From NCBI GenBank assembly GCA_005885165.1, contig VAXR01000060.1, forward strand, positions 1 through 38,312: a stretch of 38,312 nt of DNA. Direction: 5' to 3'. The position numbers and the translations under genes are program-made. The stretch is from Actinomycetota bacterium. GTDB taxonomy: Bacteria > Actinomycetota > Thermoleophilia > Solirubrobacterales > Thermoleophilaceae. The notes under the pieces are model-generated. The model had not been told where the DNA came from. It did not search any database and saw only the letters and a program-made list of their open reading frames with translations. How positions within the stretch are numbered: position 1 is the stretch's first letter; every line of letters begins with the position of its first letter. Below, piece after piece: positions 1 through 6,930 of this stretch.

Positions 1-113
1 TCCATTACCCGAGCCGGGGGTGGGAGCTCCAGGACGCCCCGCCGATGCTGCCGGCGCAGCGCTACGCGGAGGCGCTGCTTGCGTTCTTTGCGGCTCGTGG
101 TGGGGGCGGCTAG
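1..113 (+). CDS. C-terminal fragment, probable alpha/beta hydrolase
   Basis: An open frame enters from the left edge (reading frame begins at base 3) and stops at TAG 111-113, giving 36 residues. The fragment runs from HYPSRGWE through LPAQRYAEALLAFFAARGGGG. A His near the end followed by a short amphipathic helix and a Gly-rich tail resembles the last catalytic-His segment and final helix of alpha/beta hydrolases. The assignment rests on this short stretch only, so it is tentative. It converges with the GH76 gene at 441, and the structured element at 122-332 lies between them. Confidence 0.4.
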   Translation, partial: HYPSRGWELQDAPPMLPAQRYAEALLAFFAARGGGG

Positions 114-121
114 AAGGCTCG

Positions 122-332
122 CTGCGTTGTCGCACTTTCGTAACGGTGCGTTTGAACGAAGCGGCCGTTCTCAGGCGCGAGTCGAATCTTGTGCGCTATA
201 GGCCACAAGAATGGCCTCGCGCCTGACTGCCGCCTTCGCGGGAGGCGAACACAGGGTTACGGGGCAGCCAACTACGTAACAGGGACCATCAACCGCGATC
301 GGGCCCGCCCCCTTCGTTGCCCGCTGTGGGCC
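122..332 (+). repeat. structured intergenic element, copy A
   Basis: This segment is a diverged homologue of 33705-33903. Shared blocks in the same order are GTAAC (140-144), GCTATAG (195-201), GAATGG then CTCGCGC (209-222), GGCGAAC (244-250), GGTTACG (255-261), GTAACAGG (276-283), and a C-rich block near 301-320. Visible pairings are CGTAAC 139-144 with GTTACG 256-261, an 11-bp perfect stem 171-181 with 216-226, TCTTGTG 187-193 with CACAAGA 204-210 closing a loop that holds GCTATAG, and GGCCC 302-306 with GGGCC 328-332. Stem sequences differ from copy B while pairing is kept, which suggests a structured RNA or a folded mobile repeat. It matches no riboswitch or ncRNA class I can name. Strand is given only to show that both copies share an orientation. 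Confidence 0.6.
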
Positions 333-440
333 AACGACCGAAGGACGGCGCCGACGCAGTGTGACCGCCGCGGCCGGGGGATGGGTAGCGCCAGCGACGT
401 TGGCGCCGCGATGCTTGCCCGCGGGCGGGGCCCTAGCGCG

Positions 441-1742
441 TCAGCCCGCGCTCTGCAGGCGCGGCACGGCGGCCAGCCAGGCGAAGAGCGCGACCGGTGC
501 GGCGTGCGTCATGAGCTGCCCGTAGCGGTAGCTGCGGTACCCGTCCCGGTGCTTGGCGGCGGCGCTGCCGTCCCAGAACTTGACGTATAGCTCGCCGACG
601 CGGGCGTTGCGTACGGCGTCCTCGGCGGCCACCCGTGCCCAGTCGTATAGCGCCGTCGGGGCGATTCGAATGTGCCGCCTGGTGGCCTCGCGCGCTGCGC
701 GCTTGTCGGCGGCGAGCTGCAGCATGTAGCGGAACATGATCGTGTCGGCGGGCGGCTTGTAGAAGGGGTCCCGCGCGTTCCAGCGCTTCAGGGCGTGCAT
801 GCCGAGCGACCAGGCGGCCGCGCATGCGCGGCTCGCACCCGTGTGGCACATGGCCAGCTGCGCGCCGATCATCGTTCCCTCGATGTAGGTGAGCGGCGGC
901 TCGTCCCGGGTTCCGTACAACCAGCCGTTCTTACCGGAGGGGGTGGCGAAGGCATCGGCCGCGCCGATGTAGCGGCGCGCGCTCGCCAGGAACTGGGTGC
1001 GGCCCGTGTGCTCGTAGAGCTCCGCGGCGAGCGCGGCAGCGCCGCCGAGCGTCTCGAGGTTGGAGCCCTTGTTCGCCACGCGCGTGCTCCAGCGCATCCG
1101 CTGGTGGGCGGCGTCCCAGCCGCGGGTGTCGATGAACCGCAGCGCGAGCGCCGCGTCGTCGAGGTACCGGCGCTCGTGCGTGGCGCGGTACGCGTCGACG
1201 AAGGCGAGCCCCCACCAGGCGTTGTCGTCGACCCAGATCTCGTCGCCCGGGGTGTGCGACCCCGGGTAGGGCCCGTAGCCGCCCATGGCGTGGTTGAAGT
1301 AGGTCTCCGCGAAATCCGCGACGGACCGGACGGCGTCGCTGTGCGCGGGGCTGGGCTCGGCGATGGCGACGCCGGACATCGCCTCCCAGAGCGGAAAGAG
1401 AGTCCAGATCGTGCCGAGCGGGTACTGGTCGGTGTCGTTCAGCCGGTCGTTGAACCAGGCGTGCTCGGGGTTCCACCAGAACGCGCGCGCGGTGGCGATC
1501 CCCTGCGTCGCGAGCCTCAGGTAGCGGTCGGAGCGGGCCGCGTGGAGCGCGCCGCCCCCGGCCAGCCGGCCCGTCGAGGGCCGCGCTTCGAGATGGGCCC
1601 GCGACCCCGTCTGGTTCAGGGCGAAAACGACGATCGCCGCGATCACGGCCATGAGCGCGGCGGACCACGCGACGATGCGCCCCACGCGGACGCGGCCCCG
1701 CCGGCCCCGCCGCCCTCGGTCCCCTGGCAGATGCGTACTCAT
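441..1742 (-). CDS. GH76-like glycoside hydrolase, membrane-anchored (paralogue 1)
   Basis: The 433-residue protein has a basic N-terminus, one hydrophobic segment (about residues 25-43, WSAALMAVIAAIVVFAL), then a single catalytic domain. It is rich in aromatic residues of the (alpha/alpha)6-barrel type: WFNDRLNDTDQYPLG, then DEIWVDDNAWWGLAF near residue 170. The Asp pair followed by AWW is the hallmark of GH76 endo-alpha-1,6-mannanases, so the likely substrate is an alpha-mannoside or a related cell-wall or extracellular glycan; the exact substrate is not shown. It starts at ATG 1742, 16 bp after the stop of a close paralogue (1759-3039), so the two form a duplicated operon. The active face should lie outside the membrane. 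Confidence 0.75.
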   Translation of the reverse strand: MSTHLPGDRGRRGRRGRVRVGRIVAWSAALMAVIAAIVVFALNQTGSRAHLEARPSTGRLAGGGALHAARSDRYLRLATQGIATARAFWWNPEHAWFNDRLNDTDQYPLGTIWTLFPLWEAMSGVAIAEPSPAHSDAVRSVADFAETYFNHAMGGYGPYPGSHTPGDEIWVDDNAWWGLAFVDAYRATHERRYLDDAALALRFIDTRGWDAAHQRMRWSTRVANKGSNLETLGGAAALAAELYEHTGRTQFLASARRYIGAADAFATPSGKNGWLYGTRDEPPLTYIEGTMIGAQLAMCHTGASRACAAAWSLGMHALKRWNARDPFYKPPADTIMFRYMLQLAADKRAAREATRRHIRIAPTALYDWARVAAEDAVRNARVGELYVKFWDGSAAAKHRDGYRSYRYGQLMTHAAPVALFAWLAAVPRLQSAG

Positions 1743-1758
1743 CGCTGCGCGCGGGGGG

Positions 1759-3039
1759 TCAGTGCTTCGGCCGGTGGACGACCCCGAGCCACGCGAGCAG
1801 CGCCACTGGTGCGGCGTGGGTCATCAGCTGCCCGTAGCGATAGCTCCGGTACCCGTCGTGGTGCTTGGAGGCCGCCGTGCCGTCCCAGAACTTGATGAAC
1901 AAGCCGTGGACGCGCGCGTTGTTGAGAGCGTCCTCCGCGGCGCGGCGGGCCCACTCATAGAGCTGTCGTGGAGTGGTGTACGGGTGCACCTCGCGGGAGA
2001 GCCGCAGCGCGCGCTTGTCGCCCGCGAGCTGGAGCACGTAGCGGAAGAGGATGGAATCGGCGGGCGGGTTGTAGAAGGGATCGCGGTGGCGCCAGTGCTT
2101 GTACGCCTTCGCGCCCAAGCTCCAGGCCCTGCGGCACGCGCGGTGATCGCCCTTCCGGCAGAGCGCGAGGTGCCCGGCGATGAACGTCCCCTCGACGTAC
2201 GACAGGGCGGGCTCGTCGCGGGATTCGTAGAGCGACTTGCCGCGGTGGCGGCGGGTCCCCTTCTTGTCGGCCCAGCGGATGTACTTGCGCGCGATGTTGC
2301 GGTAGGTCTTGTTGCCCGTGTACTCGTAGAGCTCGCCCGCGAGCGCCGTCGCTCCACCCAGGGTCTCGAGGTTCGACCCCTGGTTCTGGACAGCTGTGCT
2401 CCACCGCATGCGGTGGTGCTTTCGATCCCAGCCGTACGAGTTGAGGAACTGGATCCCGCGCGCCGCGTCGTCGAGGTAGCGGCGGTCGCGGGTCGCGCGG
2501 TAGGCGTCGACAAACCCGAGCCCCCACCAAGCGTTGTCGTCGAACCAGATTTCGTCGCGCGTGTGGCTGCCCGGGTAGGGGCCGTACCCCTGCATCAGCG
2601 AGTTGAAGTACGTCTCGGCGGTGTTGGCGAACCAGGCGACCTCGTTGCGGTGCGCCGAGGTCGGCTGGGCGATGGCAACGCCCGACAGCGCCTCCCAGAG
2701 CGGGAACAGCGTCCAGATCGTTCCGAGCGGGTACTGGTCGGTGTCGTTCATCCGGTCGTTGAACCACTGCTTGCCGGGGTTCCACCAGTTCCGGTACGAG
2801 TTGTAGATGCCCTGCCTGGCCAGGGACAGGTAGTGGCCGTTGTGGTTCACGCGGCGGCGGTGCTTCTTCTTGTGCTTTGCGGCGTGCGCGGACCCGCGCG
2901 CGGCGTGCGACTGCGGGGGGTGAGCCGCGACGACGATGGCGGCGGCGATCAGCAGGGCCGCGCCGAGCGCGGCGACGCTGCTCCGGAGGCGGCGAGCGAT
3001 TTGCCTCCGGCCATGGAAGCTTGGCAACGGCAAGTACAT
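1759..3039 (-). CDS. GH76-like glycoside hydrolase, exported (paralogue 2)
   Basis: The 426-residue protein starts at ATG 3039. It has a basic N-terminus, a hydrophobic signal or anchor (about residues 20-40) and a His/Lys/Arg-rich linker (KHKKKHRRR) before the catalytic domain. The domain repeats all landmarks of paralogue 1, including WFNDRMNDTDQYPLG, DEIWFDDNAWWGLGF, NQGSNLETLGG and FWDGTAASKHHDGYRSYRYG near the C-terminus. The Asp pair in DDNAWW is the predicted GH76 catalytic site. It is the first gene of a two-gene minus-strand unit and is divergent from the penicillin-acylase gene; the 110-bp gap to 3150 would hold both promoters. The basic linker may bind wall polymers (inference). 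GH76 versus a related barrel family is the main uncertainty. Confidence 0.75.
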   Translation of the reverse strand: MYLPLPSFHGRRQIARRLRSSVAALGAALLIAAAIVVAAHPPQSHAARGSAHAAKHKKKHRRRVNHNGHYLSLARQGIYNSYRNWWNPGKQWFNDRMNDTDQYPLGTIWTLFPLWEALSGVAIAQPTSAHRNEVAWFANTAETYFNSLMQGYGPYPGSHTRDEIWFDDNAWWGLGFVDAYRATRDRRYLDDAARGIQFLNSYGWDRKHHRMRWSTAVQNQGSNLETLGGATALAGELYEYTGNKTYRNIARKYIRWADKKGTRRHRGKSLYESRDEPALSYVEGTFIAGHLALCRKGDHRACRRAWSLGAKAYKHWRHRDPFYNPPADSILFRYVLQLAGDKRALRLSREVHPYTTPRQLYEWARRAAEDALNNARVHGLFIKFWDGTAASKHHDGYRSYRYGQLMTHAAPVALLAWLGVVHRPKH

Positions 3040-3149
3040 GAGAGGGGGGGTCCGGCCGGAGCGGCCACACCATAGCGACCGCCCTCGCCGTCCTCGCCGG
3101 GTCTCTGCAGCGCGCGCCGTTCGAACCGGTTTAGGCTGCCGACCCGGAA

Positions 3150-5876
3150 ATGCGGGGCATCAGATGGGTCGGGGCGATTCTCGCGGTTGGGGCCGTGCTG
3201 GCGCCGGCCGCGCTCGCCGCGCCTCCTCCGCCGCTGGCGCACGGGCAGGGTGACGCCGGCGGATTCCACGACGTCCTGCCGCCCGGAACGAACGGCTTCG
3301 ACAACGCCCTGGAGCTCCTGCAGTTCGAGAGCACGGGCGCGCGCCCCGCGCACAACCAGGACCAGCTCGGCATGTATCGCGACCTTCTGTACGCGTCACC
3401 GGGCCTACGCGCCGCGAACCTGACTCGCTACTACAAGGACTCCCGCTTCGGCGCGGCCCTCGCCGGCGCTGGCCAGCCGTACCACCCCGGCGGCAGGGAC
3501 GTGACCGTCGTGCGGGATCGCTACGGGGTCCCTCACATCAGGGGCGCCACGCGCGCGGACACCATGTACGCGATCGGCTACGTGACCGCGGAGGACCGGC
3601 TCTTCTTCATCGACGTCCTGCGCCACGTAGGCCGCGCGGAGCTGTCCTCGTTCGCCGGCGGGGCGTCCGCCAACCGCCTCCTCGACCGGGAGATCTGGCA
3701 GACGGCCCCGTACACCGAGGCCGACCTGCAGCGGCAGGTGGACCAGTCGCCGCCGGGCTTCGCGAAGCCGGCGGCCAAGCTGCGGGCTGACCTGCACGCG
3801 TACGTGGACGGGATCAACGGCTACATCGCCGAGGCGCGGCTCGATCCCAGCAAGATGCCGGCCGAGTACGCGGCCATCGACCAGCCGCTCGGCCCGACCG
3901 ACTGGAAGGCCACGGATACGGTGGCGGTTGCGACGCTGGTGGGGGCGATATTCGGCGCCGGGGGCGGCAGCGAGCTGCCGTCGGCGCTCGCGCTCGAGGA
4001 CGCGCGTCATCGCTACGGCAAGCGCGCCGGCACGCGCGTGTGGCAGGACTTCCGCGAGGCGAACGACCCGGAGGCGCCCACCACCGTGCGCGGCCGCGCG
4101 TTCCCCTACGAGCCCACCCCCAGGCACGCGCACGGGGTCGCGCTGCCGGATCCCGGCTCGCTGAAGGACTACGTGAACCTGGACGCGTCGACCACCAACA
4201 CGAAGGTCAGCGGTCCCGTCAAGACGCCGTTCCCGCTGGGGACGCTGGCCTTCCCGGGCGGGATGTCCAACGCGCTCCTCATCTCAGCCCGGCTCTCGGC
4301 CTCCGGCCACCCGCTCGCGGTGTTCGGGCCGCAGGTGGCCTACTTCGCGCCCGAGATCCTGATGGAGCAGGACGTGCACGGGCCCGGCCTGGCCGCTCGC
4401 GGCGCCGCGTTCCCGGGCGCCAACCTCTACGTGTCGCTCGGCCACGGCCGCGACTACGCGTGGAGCGCGACATCCGCCGGCCAGGACCTGACCGACACCT
4501 TCGGCGTCCCGCTCTGCGAGCCGGGCGGGAAGAAGCCGTCGATCGACTCCATGCACTACCTGTTCCGCGGCCGCTGCGTGGCGATCGAGGTGCTGAAGCG
4601 AACGGACTCGTGGAAGCCGAACGCCGCCGATCAAACCCCGCCCGGCACCGAGACCTACACGGTTCAGCGCACGGCCCTTGGCATCGTCACGGCGCGGGCG
4701 CGGGTGCACGGGCGGCCGGTCGTGTACACGAAGCTGCGCTCGACCTACATGCACGAGCCGGACTCGGGCCTCGGGCTCTCGCTGTTCAACGACCCGAACG
4801 TGATCCACGGCCCGCGCTCGTTCCAGCGCGCCGCCTCCCTGATCGGATACACGTTCAACTGGTTCTACGTCGACTCGCGGCACATCGCGTACATCAACTC
4901 CGGAATGAACCCGGTCAGGTCGCGCGACGTGAATCCGGACCTGCCGGTGCTCGCGTCGCGCCACACCGAGTGGAAGGGGTGGAACCCCGCCATCCGCTGG
5001 GAGAAGCTCTTCCCGTTCGCCCAGCGGGCGAAGACGATCGACCAGTCGTACATGACGAGCTGGAACAACAAGCAGGCGCGCGGGACGCGGGCGGCGGACG
5101 GCAACTGGGGCTACGGATCGGTGTACCGCTCGCAACCGCTCGACCAGGGGATCGTCCGCGCCACGAGACACGGCCGGAAGATGACGCTGCCGCAGCTCGT
5201 GGACGCGATGGAGCGCGCCGCGACCGTCGACCTCCGCGGCAGCCGCGTCCTGCCGTGGGCGCTGCGGGTGCTCGGCAACCGCCGCGACCCAGAGCTCCGC
5301 CACGCGCTCGCCCTCCTGCGGGCGTGGGTGCGCTCCGGCGCCCATCGCATCGACCGCAACCGCGACGGCGCCTACGACCAGTCGGAGGCGGTGCGGATTA
5401 TGGACGCCTGGTGGCCGCGCTGGCTGCACGCCGAGTTCGAGTCGGTGGTCGGCGGGCGGCTATTCCGGGACATCGCCGGCCTCAACGAGCTCGTCAACGC
5501 GCCGAACAACTCCGGCCAGCACCTCGGCTCCGCGTGGCAGGCCGGCTGGTACGGATATGCCCAGAAGGACCTGCGCACGGTGCTGGGACGCCACGTCCGC
5601 GGCCGCTACTCGCGCGTCTACTGCGGCAGGGGATCGCTCGCCCGCTGCCGCAACGCGCTCGCCGCGTCGCTGCGGGCAGCCCTCCGCCACGACACCCCGG
5701 CCGAGCTCTACTCCGGCGACCCGGTCTGCAAGCCCGCCAATCGCGACGCGAGCCAGACCTGCTGGGACTCGATCTACTTCCGCCCGCTCGGGGCCATCAC
5801 GCAGCCGCTGATCCCGTGGCAGAACCGGCCGACCTACCAGCAGGCGGTGGAGATCCCGCGCTCGATTGCTCGCTAG
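3150..5876 (+). CDS. secreted penicillin acylase family amidase (Ntn hydrolase)
   Basis: A 908-residue precursor with a clear signal peptide (MRGIRWVGAILAVGAVLAPA, cleavage near ALAAP). The N-terminal part carries the family start of the alpha chain, VTVVRDRYGVPHIRG and AIGYVTAEDRLFFIDVLR. The predicted autocatalytic nucleophile is Ser about residue 373 in FPGGMSNALL, followed by GHGRDYAWSATSAGQD, as in penicillin G acylases, acyl-homoserine-lactone acylases and aculeacin-type deacylases. The chain should be cut before this Ser to form the beta subunit. The family hydrolyses amide bonds of N-acylated compounds; beta-lactam, lactone or lipopeptide specificity cannot be told from sequence. Start ATG 3150 directly precedes the signal peptide. 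It stands alone on the plus strand, and palindrome copy 1 lies downstream. Confidence 0.88.
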   Translation: MRGIRWVGAILAVGAVLAPAALAAPPPPLAHGQGDAGGFHDVLPPGTNGFDNALELLQFESTGARPAHNQDQLGMYRDLLYASPGLRAANLTRYYKDSRFGAALAGAGQPYHPGGRDVTVVRDRYGVPHIRGATRADTMYAIGYVTAEDRLFFIDVLRHVGRAELSSFAGGASANRLLDREIWQTAPYTEADLQRQVDQSPPGFAKPAAKLRADLHAYVDGINGYIAEARLDPSKMPAEYAAIDQPLGPTDWKATDTVAVATLVGAIFGAGGGSELPSALALEDARHRYGKRAGTRVWQDFREANDPEAPTTVRGRAFPYEPTPRHAHGVALPDPGSLKDYVNLDASTTNTKVSGPVKTPFPLGTLAFPGGMSNALLISARLSASGHPLAVFGPQVAYFAPEILMEQDVHGPGLAARGAAFPGANLYVSLGHGRDYAWSATSAGQDLTDTFGVPLCEPGGKKPSIDSMHYLFRGRCVAIEVLKRTDSWKPNAADQTPPGTETYTVQRTALGIVTARARVHGRPVVYTKLRSTYMHEPDSGLGLSLFNDPNVIHGPRSFQRAASLIGYTFNWFYVDSRHIAYINSGMNPVRSRDVNPDLPVLASRHTEWKGWNPAIRWEKLFPFAQRAKTIDQSYMTSWNNKQARGTRAADGNWGYGSVYRSQPLDQGIVRATRHGRKMTLPQLVDAMERAATVDLRGSRVLPWALRVLGNRRDPELRHALALLRAWVRSGAHRIDRNRDGAYDQSEAVRIMDAWWPRWLHAEFESVVGGRLFRDIAGLNELVNAPNNSGQHLGSAWQAGWYGYAQKDLRTVLGRHVRGRYSRVYCGRGSLARCRNALAASLRAALRHDTPAELYSGDPVCKPANRDASQTCWDSIYFRPLGAITQPLIPWQNRPTYQQAVEIPRSIAR

Positions 5877-6216
5877 TCGCCGCAGCACGTAGACGTTGCG
5901 AATGCGTCAGCCGCGGTCGCGCGTGCGCTCGTACGCTCGCGCGCTCCGCTCCTACGCTCGCGCACCACCCGCGCCTCCGGAGGGCGACGAACAAGGGGGT
6001 GGAAGTTACGTTCCCGTCACCCTCGTCGCGCTGCTGTCACGCGGCGTTCGGCCCCCGCCGAGCACGAGGGTCCTTCGAGCGTAGTCCGCCCGAGCAGCTG
6101 TCCTGAGTTAGCTACACATACGGTGGTCAAGTCAGGACTGCTGCTGTAGGTCGAAGCCACCGCGTGGCAGGAGCTGAGCGTGGCTGCGATGGGATGGAGC
6201 GCGGGGGGATCGTGGC
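5877..6216. other. 340-bp intergenic region between convergent genes
   Basis: No convincing reading frame is seen. It lies between the 3' ends of the penicillin-acylase gene and the COG4315-type lipoprotein gene. It holds two copies of TACGCTCGCGC (about 5932 and 5953), an imperfect stem pairing CACCCTCG near 6018 with CGAGGGTC near 6065, and the palindrome annotated at 6093-6145. No clear U-tract terminator is visible. Confidence 0.5.
6093..6145. repeat. palindromic intergenic repeat, copy 1
   Basis: Two 23-nt arms (6093-6115 and 6123-6145) form an imperfect hairpin around the 7-nt loop ACATACG. The 37-bp core from TCCTGAGTTAGCTAC to AAGTCAGGA matches copy 2 at 25765-25801 at 32 of 37 positions without gaps, including the loop. 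It lies between convergent genes, so a role as operator for a neighbouring start is unlikely here. A dispersed palindromic element or a bidirectional transcript end is more plausible. Confidence 0.65.
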
Positions 6217-6813
6217 CTACTGCTTGTGGTTGGCCGTGCCGTTCGGGGCGAGGACCCACCACGTGCCGCCGAACTCGCTGACGCCCTGGCACAGGACCTC
6301 GCCGGGGTCGCGCTCGCCCACGTAGCGGTAGAGCGGCTGGCCGGCGTAGGTCGCCTGCAGGGTGCCGTCGTTCCGGCGGACGGTCCCGAGCAGGCTCTGC
6401 TTGACCGGGCCCTGCGCGACCGGCGTCTGCTTGACGATCACCGGCGGCCACTTGACGGCGCAGTCGCCGTAGCAGGTGCTGGGGCGGCCCGGTGTGTCGT
6501 GCGTGAACACGTAGACCGCGTGGCCGCCGGGCACCTGGAGGATCCGGCCGTACTGGGAGCGGAAGGCCGAGATCGGGATCGGCTTCGGCGCCGACGCCCG
6601 GCTACCCGTCGAGTGGCCGGCGGCGGCCTTGCTTCCACCGGCCTTCTTGCCGCCCGCTCCGCCTGACGTGCCGGTGCCGGTCGTCTCGGACATGCCTCTT
6701 GCCTGACTCGAGGCGCTCGCGTGGCTCTTGTGGGAGCTGCTGCAACCAGCTGCCGCCAGCGCCACCGCCGCCACCAGTACAAGGGCCAGAACCGATCCAG
6801 CACGGCGTGTCAT
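6217..6813 (-). CDS. COG4315-type secreted-repeat lipoprotein
   Basis: A 198-residue lipoprotein. ATG 6813 (MTRRAGSVLALVL) is preferred over the upstream GTG 6828 because it gives a normal signal peptide with lipobox LAAAGC. A Ser/Ala/Gly-rich low-complexity linker follows (to about residue 70). The folded part contains two related motifs, VYVFTHDTPGRPSTCYGDCAVKWPPV and a second unit with AGQPLYRYVGERDPGE and GTWWVLAPNG. These are the marks of the secreted repeat family of unknown function, exported and anchored to the outer face of the membrane. The CYGDC pair may bind metal or form a disulfide. It is divergent from the addB-like gene; a 12-bp tandem repeat lies between them at 6850-6873. 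Confidence 0.8.
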   Translation of the reverse strand: MTRRAGSVLALVLVAAVALAAAGCSSSHKSHASASSQARGMSETTGTGTSGGAGGKKAGGSKAAAGHSTGSRASAPKPIPISAFRSQYGRILQVPGGHAVYVFTHDTPGRPSTCYGDCAVKWPPVIVKQTPVAQGPVKQSLLGTVRRNDGTLQATYAGQPLYRYVGERDPGEVLCQGVSEFGGTWWVLAPNGTANHKQ

Positions 6814-6849
6814 GACCGTGTGGTCCACGAGCGGGACCCTACGTTACGA

Positions 6850-6873
6850 ATCGGAGGATTCATCGGAGGACTC
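6850..6873. repeat. 12-bp direct tandem repeat in divergent promoter region
   Basis: ATCGGAGGATTC (6850-6861) is followed directly by ATCGGAGGACTC (6862-6873), with one mismatch. The pair lies between the lipoprotein start (6813, minus strand) and the addB-like start (6931, plus strand). Tandem half-sites with 12-bp periodicity could be a regulator-binding site, but this is inference from position only. Confidence 0.35.
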
Positions 6874-6930
6874 GCGGCGTCCGACCACGGGGACCCACGG
6901 CGTCCCGGCCCGGGCGTAGATTCGGGCGCT

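Noticed and set aside
20..226. Small plus-strand frame at the left edge
   Set aside because: It overlaps the better-supported hydrolase C-terminus in another frame and runs into the structured element.
122..332. Element A as a known riboswitch (c-di-AMP, cobalamin, SAM) or RNase P, SRP or tmRNA
   Set aside because: None of the conserved core motifs of those classes could be found, and no gene is positioned downstream to be controlled.
5930..5970. Repeated TACGCTCGCGC as a CRISPR or phage attachment site
   Set aside because: There are only two 11-bp copies, no spacers of equal length and no integrase or cas gene nearby.
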